This document shows, one piece after another, positions 12,089-20,478 of a DNA stretch of 41,025 bases. The position numbers and the translations under genes were made by a program. The notes below the pieces were generated by a model that was not told the DNA's origin, searched no databases, and saw only the letters and a list, made by a program, of their open reading frames with translations. The DNA is from a virus, in the IMG/VR virus record IMGVR_UViG_3300036781_000823, positions 1-41,025 of that record; one strand, given 5' to 3'. Positions within the stretch are counted from its first letter, which is position 1. Each line of letters opens with the position of its first letter.

Positions 12089-13892
12089 CCCGACTACGGA
12101 GTACGCTCGCGCCGTAGCGGCGGGCAGGCGCCCCGATGGCAGCCTCGCCGGTGAATTTGAGATTGCAGCGTGCCGTCGTCACCTTGAGGATCTGAAGCAT
12201 GGTCCGGATCGCGGGCTGCGGTGGGAGCCGGATCGCGCTGCACATGCGCTGGGCTTCCCGCCGGCGATGCTGACGATCACCGAGGGTACCAAGGTCGGCC
12301 AGCCATTCTCGCTGCTGCCCTGGCATGTGTTCTGCACCGGCTCACTCTTCGGCTGGCGCCGGACCTCGGGCCGCATGCGGTTTCGATCCGCTTGGGTGGA
12401 GACGGGTAAGGGCCAGGCGAAGTCGCCTTGGATGGCAGCTATCGGTCTCTACATGGCCGGCTTCTACGGCATCGAGCGCGCCAAGGCCTTCGCCATCGGG
12501 CAGGACCGCAACACTGCCAACGTGCTGTTCAAGGATGCGGTCGCGATGTGTCGCGGACCGATCCCGCCGGCTCCCGGGGACGAGGTTGACGAAGCCGACA
12601 CGCTCGTTGAGCGGGGCATCGCGCTGATCCGCGGCGAGGGCGACAACGCATGGAAGATCGAGTTCCCGGAATCGGACGCGCTGTTTCAGTCGCTCGCCAA
12701 TGGTGAGGCGATCTCTGGTCCGAAGCCGACGCTGGTGGCGGCCGACGAAATCCACGAGTTCAAGACCAACACCTCGATCGAGTTGTGGAAGAACGCCATC
12801 GCCAAAATGCCCGGCGACGCGTTGATGCTCCTGGGGACGAATACCCCGTCGTCTGATCAGATCGTCGGCACCGATTACTCCGACTACTACCAGAAGGTGG
12901 CGCGAGGGCTGATCGTTGACGATGAGGCCTTCGGCTTCATCGCCCGCGTCGACAAGGCCGATCGCGAAACCGTCTTCGACACGCCGGAGGTCTGGACCAA
13001 GTCGCTGCCGGCGCTCGGGATCACGTTCCCGCGCGAGAACGTCGACGGCATGGTCAACACGGCCAAGCAACTGCTCTCGACGGCGCTGTCGACCAAGCGC
13101 CTCTACTTCGGCATTCCGATCGGCGCGACCGAGTTCTGGATCGCCGAGGAAGCGTGGACCGAAGTCCAAGGCGAATTCGACGTCGCCGACATGGTCGGGC
13201 TGCCATGCTGGCTCTCGCTCGATCTGTCGAAAAAGAACGATCTAACCGCGCTGACGGCCTGCTGGCGCGACGACAAGGATCACCTCTGGGTCAAGACCTG
13301 GTACTGGACGACAAGCGAAGGGCTGGCGCAGCGATCCCTTGCCGACCAGGCGCCATACGACCAGTGGGTGGAGAAGGAATTCATCACGCCGGTCGACGGC
13401 GCCGTCATCGACAAAACCTTCATCGCGGCCGAGGTCGCTGAGATCTGCGCCGTACATGAGGTCGAGTTTCTCGCGTTCGATCCGGCCGGCATCGCTGACT
13501 TCATCGCGGCTTGCGAAGACATCGGCTTCGACGTCTGGCGTTGGACCGGGCCGGACTGCGACGAGGGCAACGGACTGAAGCTCGTCAGCCATGCGCAAGG
13601 CAACAAGGTCCGGTTCGAAGACAAGCAGCTGACGATGCCGCGCAGCATCGAGCGGCTTGAGGATCGAATCCTCGAAAAGACGATCACCATCGAGTCCTCC
13701 CCGGTGACCTACTCGTGCGCCGCCAATGCGCACGTGCTGGTCGACGGGCAGGAAAACAGGGCCTTCGACAAGAAGCGCAGTCGAGGCCGTATCGACGGCA
13801 TCGTCACCATCGCCATGGCAACCGGGGCAGCAACAATGAACGAGACTGACGACGGCCTCGACGGCTTCCTTGCCGGGCTGGCAGCTCACTGA
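12039..13892 (+). CDS. terL: Terminase large subunit (HK97 type)
   Basis: This 617-residue packaging motor and nuclease uses the GTG at 12039, with AAAGG 6 bases upstream; the frame continues upstream in the TerS gene without a better start. The ATPase domain carries a deviant Walker A ETGKGQAKS (about 121-129) and Walker B VAADE (about 233-237). The nuclease half has an acidic strand SLDLSKKNDLT (about 390), FDPAG and a terminal DGIVTIAMA with the expected Asp. By family knowledge it pumps DNA into proheads and cuts concatemers. Its stop overlaps the portal ATG (TGATG). Confidence 0.95.
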   Translation: MARKSQGRRTATSAPSDPTTEYARAVAAGRRPDGSLAGEFEIAACRRHLEDLKHGPDRGLRWEPDRAAHALGFPPAMLTITEGTKVGQPFSLLPWHVFCTGSLFGWRRTSGRMRFRSAWVETGKGQAKSPWMAAIGLYMAGFYGIERAKAFAIGQDRNTANVLFKDAVAMCRGPIPPAPGDEVDEADTLVERGIALIRGEGDNAWKIEFPESDALFQSLANGEAISGPKPTLVAADEIHEFKTNTSIELWKNAIAKMPGDALMLLGTNTPSSDQIVGTDYSDYYQKVARGLIVDDEAFGFIARVDKADRETVFDTPEVWTKSLPALGITFPRENVDGMVNTAKQLLSTALSTKRLYFGIPIGATEFWIAEEAWTEVQGEFDVADMVGLPCWLSLDLSKKNDLTALTACWRDDKDHLWVKTWYWTTSEGLAQRSLADQAPYDQWVEKEFITPVDGAVIDKTFIAAEVAEICAVHEVEFLAFDPAGIADFIAACEDIGFDVWRWTGPDCDEGNGLKLVSHAQGNKVRFEDKQLTMPRSIERLEDRILEKTITIESSPVTYSCAANAHVLVDGQENRAFDKKRSRGRIDGIVTIAMATGAATMNETDDGLDGFLAGLAAH

Positions 13893-15208
13893 TGAGCGCT
13901 TCCTCGCCGGGACGGACCCTGCGCCGCCTCGCCACGAAGGCGATGTCGGTATTTGCGCAGGGCCTGCACCTGACCGATCAGCGGCTCTACAGCTTCTTGG
14001 GAGGCGGTGAGACCGACGCCGGCGAGCGAGTTTCGGTCGAGATGGCGATGCAGCTCGACGTGGTCTGGGCCTGCGTCCGCCGCATCGCCGAGACCATCGC
14101 CACCCTGCCGCTGAACTTCTATAGCGCGAACCCCGACGGCATCGGGACGCTCGACACCGAGCACCCCCTCTACTTCATCCTGCACCACAGCCCGAACTAC
14201 GACATGACGGCGGTCAACTTCTGGGAGTGCATGGTCGGCTGCTACCTGCTGTGGGGTAACAGCTTCGCCGAGATCGTGCGTGGCGGCGACGGGCGGATCA
14301 CTTCGCTCAATCCGATGCGTCCTGACCGGGTGCAGGTTCGCCGCGATGCAAACGGCGATCTAATCTACATCTACAACTACCTTGGGCAGAGCTTCACCTT
14401 CACGGCCGAGCAGGTCTTTCACATTCGGGGCTTCTCCCTCGACGGCCTCATGGGCATGTCGCCAGTGCAGCAGGCTCGCCAGACGCTGGGCACCGCCCGT
14501 GCGACACAGCGTGCCCGGGCTTCGATCTTTCGCAATGGCATGCGGCCATCGGGCGTCCTGATCGCGCCGAAATATCTCAATGCCGCCCAGCGCGAGGAAA
14601 CGAAGCCTCTAATCGAGAAGTTCTCCGGCGCCGGCAACACCGGCAGCGTGCCGCTCCTTGAGGGGGGGTGGGACTTCAAGTCGCTAGCGATCTCGCCCGA
14701 GGATGCACAGTTCATCCAGACCGAAACGTTCCAGGTCGAGCAGATTTGCCGATGGTTCGACGTTCCGCCCGTGCTGGTCGGACATTCGGCTCAGACCACG
14801 TGGGGCTCCGGCATCGAGCAGATCATGCTGGGGTGGCTCACCTTCGGTCTGCGAGCGCACCTCAAGCGCATTGAGCAGGCGATCGGTAGCGGGCTGCTGA
14901 CGCCGCAGGAGCGCGGTCGCGGCTACTATGCCGAGTACGACGTCGACGGGCTGCTGCGTGGTGACAGCGCCAGCCGCGCAGACATGATGGTGAAGCTGGT
15001 CAACAACGGCCTGCGCACTCGCGACGAGATGCGCGGCAAGGACAATCTGGGCAAGCTTCCGGGCGGAGACATCCTCACCGTCGCGGCCAACCTGCTGCCC
15101 GCCACCGACATCGGCAAAGTCGCCAAGCTACCGAAGGACCGCAAGGTCGCGATCGGGGCGAGCGTGGACGCGCCGCCGGAAGAACCCACCAAGGGGACTG
15201 CATCATGA
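13892..15208 (+). CDS. Portal protein (HK97 family)
   Basis: The 438-residue protein shows the HK97 portal pattern: VSVEMAMQLDVVWACVRRIA near the start, then LPLNFYS, HPLYFILHHSPN, WECMVGCYLLWGNSF, LNPMRPDRVQV, VFHIRGFSLDG and the late PPVLVGHSAQTTWGSGIEQ. The dodecameric portal forms the DNA entry channel at one capsid vertex and docks TerL and the connector proteins. The length matches the family's usual 400-450. It is coupled by overlap to TerL upstream and the protease downstream. Confidence 0.95.
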   Translation: MSASSPGRTLRRLATKAMSVFAQGLHLTDQRLYSFLGGGETDAGERVSVEMAMQLDVVWACVRRIAETIATLPLNFYSANPDGIGTLDTEHPLYFILHHSPNYDMTAVNFWECMVGCYLLWGNSFAEIVRGGDGRITSLNPMRPDRVQVRRDANGDLIYIYNYLGQSFTFTAEQVFHIRGFSLDGLMGMSPVQQARQTLGTARATQRARASIFRNGMRPSGVLIAPKYLNAAQREETKPLIEKFSGAGNTGSVPLLEGGWDFKSLAISPEDAQFIQTETFQVEQICRWFDVPPVLVGHSAQTTWGSGIEQIMLGWLTFGLRAHLKRIEQAIGSGLLTPQERGRGYYAEYDVDGLLRGDSASRADMMVKLVNNGLRTRDEMRGKDNLGKLPGGDILTVAANLLPATDIGKVAKLPKDRKVAIGASVDAPPEEPTKGTAS

Positions 15209-16125
15209 ATTCGCTCATCGTCACGCCGCTCGATGTGAAGTTCGCCGACAATGCCGCGGCCGGATCGTTCTCGGGCTACGGCGCTATCTTCGGCAACCAG
15301 GACTCGCACGGCGACGTCATCGCCCCGGGCGCCTTCGCCGACAGCCTGGCTGAGCGCAAAGCGCAGGGACGCGGACCGATCCCGATGCACGTGATGCACC
15401 GCGGCCTGTTCGGCGGTGATGGCCTGCCGGTAGGCGTCTGGACCGATATCAGCGAGGACGACAAGGGCCTCAAGGTCGAGGGCAAGATTTCCGGCATGCA
15501 GACCGACACGGGCCGCTTGCTCTACGAGCGCGTCAAGGACGGCGCGCTTGGTGGTCTGTCGATCGGCTACACGGTGCGGGGGAAGGGTGCTTCCCTGGGC
15601 AAGAACCCGGGCGACCCGAAACGTATTCTCAAATCGCTCAACCTCCACGAGATCAGCCTCGTCGATGATCCCTCCAATCCACTGAGCCGGGTGGAAGAGA
15701 TCAAGGCCGCGCTGGCCGCCAGCGGCGCGGTCGACCCCAATGTCGACGATGCGGTCGAAGCGATCGCCGCTGCCATCGTCATGCAGGACAAGATCATGCA
15801 GGGCTACGGCTATGGGGGCTCGTCGAAGGATGCCGCCCTGCTGATGGACCGCCTGCGCGATGCGCATGAGGCGCTGACCGGCACTCGTGCCCCTGACGGG
15901 CTCGACGGCTGGACGAAGCGCGCCGCAACAATTCGCGAGATCGAGAGGGTGCTCCGGGAGGAGTTCAAGCTCTCGCGCTCGCAAGCCGCCGAGATCGCCG
16001 CTCGGCGCTTCACTGCAGAACCTCGGGATGAGGGGAGCACTCAGGCGAACCAGTCGGACACCAAGGCCGCGCTCGATCAGATCGGCGCGGCGCTGTCCAA
16101 TTTCAAACTCCCCAGCCTTTCCTAA
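15205..16125 (+). CDS. Prohead serine protease (HK97 U35 family)
   Basis: This encodes 306 residues. The N-terminal 170 form a U35 protease with the hallmarks FSGYGAIFGNQDSHGDVI, a catalytic His (about 62-65, MHVMHR) and the nucleophile Ser119 in GGLSIGY, then ISLVDDPSNP. It removes the scaffold domain of the capsid protein during head maturation and then digests itself. The C-terminal 100 residues are an extra helical region with no protease motif, possibly scaffold-like. The start overlaps the portal stop by four bases. Confidence 0.93.
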   Translation: MNSLIVTPLDVKFADNAAAGSFSGYGAIFGNQDSHGDVIAPGAFADSLAERKAQGRGPIPMHVMHRGLFGGDGLPVGVWTDISEDDKGLKVEGKISGMQTDTGRLLYERVKDGALGGLSIGYTVRGKGASLGKNPGDPKRILKSLNLHEISLVDDPSNPLSRVEEIKAALAASGAVDPNVDDAVEAIAAAIVMQDKIMQGYGYGGSSKDAALLMDRLRDAHEALTGTRAPDGLDGWTKRAATIREIERVLREEFKLSRSQAAEIAARRFTAEPRDEGSTQANQSDTKAALDQIGAALSNFKLPSLS

Positions 16126-16137
16126 AGGAACCGCAAA

Positions 16138-17346
16138 ATGACCGAACACACTCCTGAGCAGGAGATGAAGGCGCTCGCCACGGATTTGACCAAGGCGACC
16201 GAAGAGGTGAAGAAATTCGCCGAAACCGTCCAGACCGAGATGAAGAACCTCGGCAAGGTGACGGAAGAGACCAAGGCGAGCGCCGACAAGGCCCTCACCG
16301 AAATGGGCACCTTCTCGACCCGCCTGACCGACATCGAGCAGAAGGTTGCTCGTCGCCAGTCGGCGCACGTCGACGAAGCCAAGACGCTCGGTGCGCTATA
16401 CATCGAGGACGAGGGGGTGAAGGCCTTCCTCGCCGGCAACAAGCGCGGCATTGCCCGCCTCAGCATTGAGGGCAAGACCGTCATCAGCCTCACCAGCGCC
16501 ACGGCGACGGTGGGCGCGACGACCTCGGTGGGCACTTCGCTGGTCAGCCCTGATCGTCAGGCACTCGTGCCGCTGCCGCAGCGCAACCTCGCTGTTCGCG
16601 ACCTGCTCACTCCCGGCGAGACGAGCTCGAACGCGATCGAATATGCCCGTCAGGTGACGTTCCAGAACCTCGCGGCGACGGTGGCCGAGGCGGCGCAGAA
16701 GCCGCAGTCGGACATGACCTTCAACCTGGTCAGCGCCCCGGTGCGGACCATTGCGCACTTCATGAAGGCGTCGCGACAGATCCTCGACGACTCGCCGCAG
16801 TTGCGTTCGTTCATCGATGGCATCCTGACCTACGGCCTGAAGTACGTCGAAGACCAGCAGTTGCTGACCGGCGACGGTACCGGCCAGAACATCACCGGCC
16901 TGGTGACCGCCGCCACGGCCTACTCGGCGCCGTTCACCGAGCCGGCCGGCACCACCGCGATCGACCGCATCCGCTTTGCGATGCTGCAGGCCGCGCTGGC
17001 GCTCTATCCCTCGACCGGAATTGTGCTGAACCCGACCGATTGGGCGGTGATCGAGACCCTCAAGGACTCGCTCGGCCGCTACATCATCGGCGACCCCCAG
17101 GGCACGGTGACGCCGCGCCTCTGGGGCCTGCCTGTGGTGTCGACCCCGGCCATGGCGGCTGGCAACTTCCTGACCGGTGCCTTCCGTGGCGGCGCTCAGG
17201 TCTTCGACCGCATGCAGACCGAAGTGCTGGTGTCGACCGAGGACAGCGACAACTTCCAAAAGAACATGGTGACCGTCCGCGCCGAGGAACGTCTCGCGCT
17301 CGCGATCTACGTTCCCGCCGCCTTCATCACCGGCACGCTGCCGTAA
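16138..17346 (+). CDS. Major capsid protein (HK97 fold)
   Basis: This encodes 402 residues with Shine-Dalgarno AAGGAA. Residues 1-75 are a charged coiled coil (the delta/scaffold domain), followed after VARRQ by a typical HK97 shell domain: SLVSPDRQALVPLPQRNLAVRDLL, GETSSNAIEY, a basic E-loop region, FMKASRQILDDSPQLRSFI, LLTGDGTGQNITGL, the A-domain and EERLALAIYVPAAFITG. The protease gene upstream should release the coiled coil. It assembles the icosahedral head. An 11-bp hairpin follows the gene. Confidence 0.95.
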   Translation: MTEHTPEQEMKALATDLTKATEEVKKFAETVQTEMKNLGKVTEETKASADKALTEMGTFSTRLTDIEQKVARRQSAHVDEAKTLGALYIEDEGVKAFLAGNKRGIARLSIEGKTVISLTSATATVGATTSVGTSLVSPDRQALVPLPQRNLAVRDLLTPGETSSNAIEYARQVTFQNLAATVAEAAQKPQSDMTFNLVSAPVRTIAHFMKASRQILDDSPQLRSFIDGILTYGLKYVEDQQLLTGDGTGQNITGLVTAATAYSAPFTEPAGTTAIDRIRFAMLQAALALYPSTGIVLNPTDWAVIETLKDSLGRYIIGDPQGTVTPRLWGLPVVSTPAMAAGNFLTGAFRGGAQVFDRMQTEVLVSTEDSDNFQKNMVTVRAEERLALAIYVPAAFITGTLP

Positions 17347-17364
17347 GGCCCGCTGCCCCAAACC

Positions 17365-17390
17365 GGGTGTCCGCAAATCTGCGGACACCC
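17365..17390 (+). terminator. Perfect 11-bp hairpin after the capsid gene
   Basis: GGGTGTCCGCA (17365-17375) and TGCGGACACCC (17380-17390) are perfect complements around an AATC loop. No T-tract follows. Such a stem can protect the 3' end of the abundant capsid mRNA or attenuate transcription into the connector genes. The flanking bases 17347-17426 hold no gene. Confidence 0.65.
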
Positions 17391-17426
17391 CATTGAGCAG
17401 CATCCCGAAACGGAGGTCCAATCATC

Positions 17427-17831
17427 ATGGACGACACGAACAAAACTGCCGACGCCGCTACCGCGGCCCAACCCTCGACGGCACCTGCTGCCGCGACCGT
17501 CACCACCCTCACCTCAGGTGATCGCCCTCAGCCCGACCAGACCCAGCCCATCGAGCAGGTGAAGGCGGCAGAGCCCGCTCCGGTCGATCCCGTCGACCAG
17601 GTCACCGTGCAGGCCATCCGGTCTTTCGAGGGAATCGAGGGCTTCAAGAACCCGCAGAGCGCGCCGTTCACCGTCTCGAAACTCCGCGCCGCCGACCTCT
17701 TCGCCGTCGGGCTGATCGAATATGTCGACCCGGCCGACGAAGATGCCGCCATCGACGAGCAGGCCGAAAAGCAGGTCGAGGCGGTCAAGACCGCCGCCGC
17801 CTCTCGCCGCACCAAGAAACCGAAGAGCTGA
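17427..17831 (+). CDS. Hypothetical head-associated protein
   Basis: This encodes 134 residues with a GGAGGT Shine-Dalgarno. The first 60 residues are Ala/Thr/Pro/Gln-rich and disordered. The middle (VQAIRSFEGIEGFKNPQSAPFTVSKLRAADLFAVGLIEYVDP) is a small ordered domain, and the tail is Lys-rich. The position directly after the capsid gene is where decoration or small connector proteins lie, and the 'F.V....A..L...GL.E' pattern is seen in small phage head proteins. The exact role is unknown. Confidence 0.65.
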   Translation: MDDTNKTADAATAAQPSTAPAAATVTTLTSGDRPQPDQTQPIEQVKAAEPAPVDPVDQVTVQAIRSFEGIEGFKNPQSAPFTVSKLRAADLFAVGLIEYVDPADEDAAIDEQAEKQVEAVKTAAASRRTKKPKS

Positions 17832-17842
17832 GGGCCAGCACC

Positions 17843-18256
17843 ATGAAGCGCATTCTCCTCGCGGCGTTGGCCGTCGCCACGCTCTTCCTCAGCCCGGCGC
17901 TGGCGGCTGGGCCTTATGCTTTCCGACCGCAGGCTATCGCGATCGATAGCGGCACCAAGACCGCCGCCGCCACGTCTGGCGCCGCCACCCTCAACAAGTC
18001 GGCCGGTGTCATCACCTCAGAGGCGCTGACCACTGCGGCCGCCGCCAGCTACACGCTCACCTTGACCGACAGCCAGGTCGCCGCCGGCGATCAGGTATTC
18101 GCCAGTGTCCAGTACGGCACCTCGACCACCGGTACGCCGGTGATCACGAAGATCACCCCCGGCGCAGGGTCGGTCGTCATCGTGGTGCAGAATATCCACG
18201 CCTCGGCCGCCCTCAATGGAACGATTAAAATCTCGTTCTTCGTCCTCAAGAACTGA
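17843..18256 (+). CDS. Signal-peptide-bearing beta-rich protein in head module
   Basis: This 137-residue protein has a textbook Sec signal: MKR, hydrophobic ILLAALAVATLFLSPAL and a cleavage motif ALA-A near residue 22. The mature part is Thr/Ala/Ser-rich with alternating strands, like a small beta-sandwich. It sits between capsid and connector genes in an unbroken operon, the place of a head decoration protein. Yet the leader points to the periplasm, an odd combination. The family is unknown. Confidence 0.7.
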   Translation: MKRILLAALAVATLFLSPALAAGPYAFRPQAIAIDSGTKTAAATSGAATLNKSAGVITSEALTTAAAASYTLTLTDSQVAAGDQVFASVQYGTSTTGTPVITKITPGAGSVVIVVQNIHASAALNGTIKISFFVLKN

Positions 18257-18267
18257 TCCGGGCGCCC

Positions 18268-18981
18268 ATGTCCCTCATCCTCGTCACTCCGCCGGCGGTC
18301 GAGCCAATCCTGGTGGCCGACGCCAAAGCCATGCTCGGCATTGGCGCGGAAGTGTCGGACACGGTCATGGGCGCCTTCGTTACCGCCGCGCGGCAGATGA
18401 TCGATGGTTCGGTCGGCTGGATAAACCGCTGCCTCATCACCCAGACCTGGGACCTCACCCTCGACGCGTTCCCGTGGCAGGATAATTATTCGGCGCAGGA
18501 CCGCGGCTTCTATCCGCGCCCCGGTGACCACGGCGTGCATCAGCAGCACCAAGGGCGACAGGGGATCATCATCCCGCTGGCGCCGGTGCAATCGATCGTC
18601 TCGGTGTCCTATCAGGACGGCAGTGGCCAGCAGCAGACGATGGATCCCTCGAATTACACGCTGGTGCTCGGCGAGCCCGCCCGACTGGTGCAGGCCTTTG
18701 CCGGATCGTGGCCATCGACGTCGTGTGTGCCGGGCTCGGTCAAGGTGCGGTTCATCGCCGGCTATGGCGACGATGGCACGAACGTGCCTCAGCCCTTCCG
18801 TACCGCCATCGCCTTGCAGGCCAGTCATTTGCGCTCGCTTGCGGCGCGCAACCTCTTCATCAGCTCGGAAACCGTCGACGGCATCGGTGCCAAGACATAC
18901 GTGGTCGGCAATGGGGCCGGGCTCGCGATCGATGCCACCGTGCTGGCGCTGCTCGAAGGCCAGCGGGTTATCCTGCCGTGA
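18268..18981 (+). CDS. Head-tail connector protein (gp6-like)
   Basis: This encodes 237 residues. The N-terminal helices (ADAKAMLGIGAEVSDTVMGAFVTAARQMIDG) and the phrase RCLITQTWDLTLDAFP are typical of HK97 gp6/YqbG-like adaptor proteins that bind the portal. After a variable insert with a His/Gln-rich loop (HHGVHQQHQ-like, near residue 90), it resumes with PLAPVQSIVSVSYQD and VKVRFIAGYG, then PFRTAIALQASHL. It forms the first connector ring below the portal. The next gene's GTG overlaps its stop (GTGA). Confidence 0.85.
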   Translation: MSLILVTPPAVEPILVADAKAMLGIGAEVSDTVMGAFVTAARQMIDGSVGWINRCLITQTWDLTLDAFPWQDNYSAQDRGFYPRPGDHGVHQQHQGRQGIIIPLAPVQSIVSVSYQDGSGQQQTMDPSNYTLVLGEPARLVQAFAGSWPSTSCVPGSVKVRFIAGYGDDGTNVPQPFRTAIALQASHLRSLAARNLFISSETVDGIGAKTYVVGNGAGLAIDATVLALLEGQRVILP

Positions 18982-19304
18982 CGCCGGCCGAAGCCATCGC
19001 CATGCTGGATGCTCAGCTGGCTGAGAACGGCGAAGACATCGCCCTTCGCCACCTCGTGGGCGGCGCCACCGTCTCGACCGAGACCGTGCGCGCTTTCGTC
19101 CGCGGCTACAAACCACAGGACGTCGTCGGCGACATCCAGCAGGGCGACGGTTACATCATCATCTCGCCCACCGGCCTCGCCTCAGTACCCAAGCAGGGCG
19201 ACAAGGCGGTGATCGGCGGCAGCAAGGTGCGCAACGTCCAATCCGCCGAGGAGGTGCGTCTCAACGGTCAGCTCGTCCGCGTGAATATTCAGGTCCGCGG
19301 CTGA
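18978..19304 (+). CDS. Head closure / connector-type protein
   Basis: This 108-residue product from the GTG at 18978 overlaps the previous stop and reads MTPAEAIAMLDAQLAENGED. It is followed by a small beta-barrel-like stretch: TVRAFVRGYKPQDVVGDIQQGD, IIISPTGL, PKQGDKAVIGG and a closing VRLNGQLVRVNIQVRG. The length, sequence character and position match head-closure (head-tail joining) proteins that plug the portal. The frame is open upstream, but the overlapping connector gene excludes earlier starts. Confidence 0.75.
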   Translation: MTPAEAIAMLDAQLAENGEDIALRHLVGGATVSTETVRAFVRGYKPQDVVGDIQQGDGYIIISPTGLASVPKQGDKAVIGGSKVRNVQSAEEVRLNGQLVRVNIQVRG

Positions 19305-20041
19305 TGGCGAAATTCGAAACATTCGACCGCGATCTGAAACTGGCAACCGCCAGTATTGCGCCCGAGGTTATCTCCGCTGAACTGGCGAAGCTCGCCAAGT
19401 CGGAGCTAGTGGCGGCCATTGAGCGCGGCGAGGCGAGCCCGGTCTTCACCCGGTACGTCGATGGCGTCGATGGCGCGACGGAAGAGACCGTCGACGTGCT
19501 CAGCACCAAGACGCCGGGCCCGATCCTCTACGTCTTCAGTTGGTGGAAGCCCATTATAGAATTCGCGCTGGCTGACCTGATCAAGCGCAGTCCGAAGCGC
19601 AGCGGCAGGTTTGCGCAGAGCTTCATCGTCATCGTTCGCGACCGGCTGGTGAGCGACTACAGCACCATCCGCGCCGATGACGAGGTGATCATCACCAACG
19701 CGCAGCCCTATGTCCGCAAGGTGCAGGTGGGCGCCATGGAAATGTCGGTACCGCCGCAGATCTTCGATGCGGCGCGCTCGGCCGTGGTCAAGGAGTTCGG
19801 AGCCGGCAAGAATGGTTTCGGTTTCGCGGTGCGCTTCCTCGATATCGCCGCCGGCGTCCACCCGCTCATCCCCTATGTGCTAAAGGGCGAGTACGCCGGC
19901 CGCTTCAATGCGCAGCGGGCCCGGTTGCGCGCCGGCCAATCGCTCCGCACCGGGGAAAAGCGGCTGCAGCGTCGCAAGGATCGCGATGTGGGGCAGCCGA
20001 TCACCTATCCCGCGCTGGTCCTCAACATGACGGTGCATTGA
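19304..20041 (+). CDS. Neck / tail-completion protein (gp10-like)
   Basis: The 245-residue protein lies where HK97 gp10-like tail completion proteins are found. Its core includes LADLIKRSPKRSGRFAQSF, the characteristic 'T.P..TG.L..S' segment of that family, followed by EVIITNAQPYVRKVQVG. The N-terminal half and the basic C-terminal tail (RLRAGQSLRTGEKRLQRRKD) are longer than in the short family members. It is coupled to both neighbours by overlapping stops and starts. Confidence 0.7.
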   Translation: MAKFETFDRDLKLATASIAPEVISAELAKLAKSELVAAIERGEASPVFTRYVDGVDGATEETVDVLSTKTPGPILYVFSWWKPIIEFALADLIKRSPKRSGRFAQSFIVIVRDRLVSDYSTIRADDEVIITNAQPYVRKVQVGAMEMSVPPQIFDAARSAVVKEFGAGKNGFGFAVRFLDIAAGVHPLIPYVLKGEYAGRFNAQRARLRAGQSLRTGEKRLQRRKDRDVGQPITYPALVLNMTVH

Positions 20042-20454
20042 TGTCGAGCCCGACGACGTTCGATCCCATTGAAGCGCTGCTCAGAGCGGAATGGAGCAGC
20101 ACGCCGCTGGTGCTCGAGAACGAGACCTGGCCGGCGCCGGACGAGCCTGCGCCGTTCCTCTTCGTCGAAATCTTCGGCAGCTATTACGACCAGGCGTCGA
20201 TCGGCGGCGGCGAACTGGTCACTGACAATCTCTGGCGCGAGCGCGGTCAGCTCTATGGCCACGTCCTCATCCCCAACGGCACCGGCAGCCGGCCCGGCCG
20301 CGTGCTGGCCCAGCAATTCGTCGACCTGTTCCGGGGCCAGGACCTCGGATCGATCCGCTTCCTCGGCGCCAGTATCGGCGCAGGCCAGCCGGGCGACCAG
20401 GACGGCAACTATTACCGCATGACCGCAACCATCGATTGGGAGCGCGACGAGTAA
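20041..20454 (+). CDS. Tail terminator-like protein
   Basis: This encodes 137 residues from the ATG overlapping the previous stop (TGATG); an upstream TTG is less likely. The pattern FDPIEALLRAEWSSTPLVLENE, PAPFLFVEIFGSY, RERGQLYGHVLIP and RVLAQQFVDLFRGQDL is that of small phage tail terminators (lambda U / DUF4128 type). These proteins cap the tail tube when the tape measure's end is reached and join it to the head. It immediately precedes the tube gene, as expected. Confidence 0.8.
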   Translation: MSSPTTFDPIEALLRAEWSSTPLVLENETWPAPDEPAPFLFVEIFGSYYDQASIGGGELVTDNLWRERGQLYGHVLIPNGTGSRPGRVLAQQFVDLFRGQDLGSIRFLGASIGAGQPGDQDGNYYRMTATIDWERDE

Positions 20455-20478
20455 GTCGCCTCTCGCAAGGAGCAACCC

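Noticed and set aside
16396-17421. Large minus-strand open frame across the capsid gene
   Set aside because: It is one of many long opposite-strand frames that high GC codon bias produces. It has no Shine-Dalgarno and no protein-like pattern.
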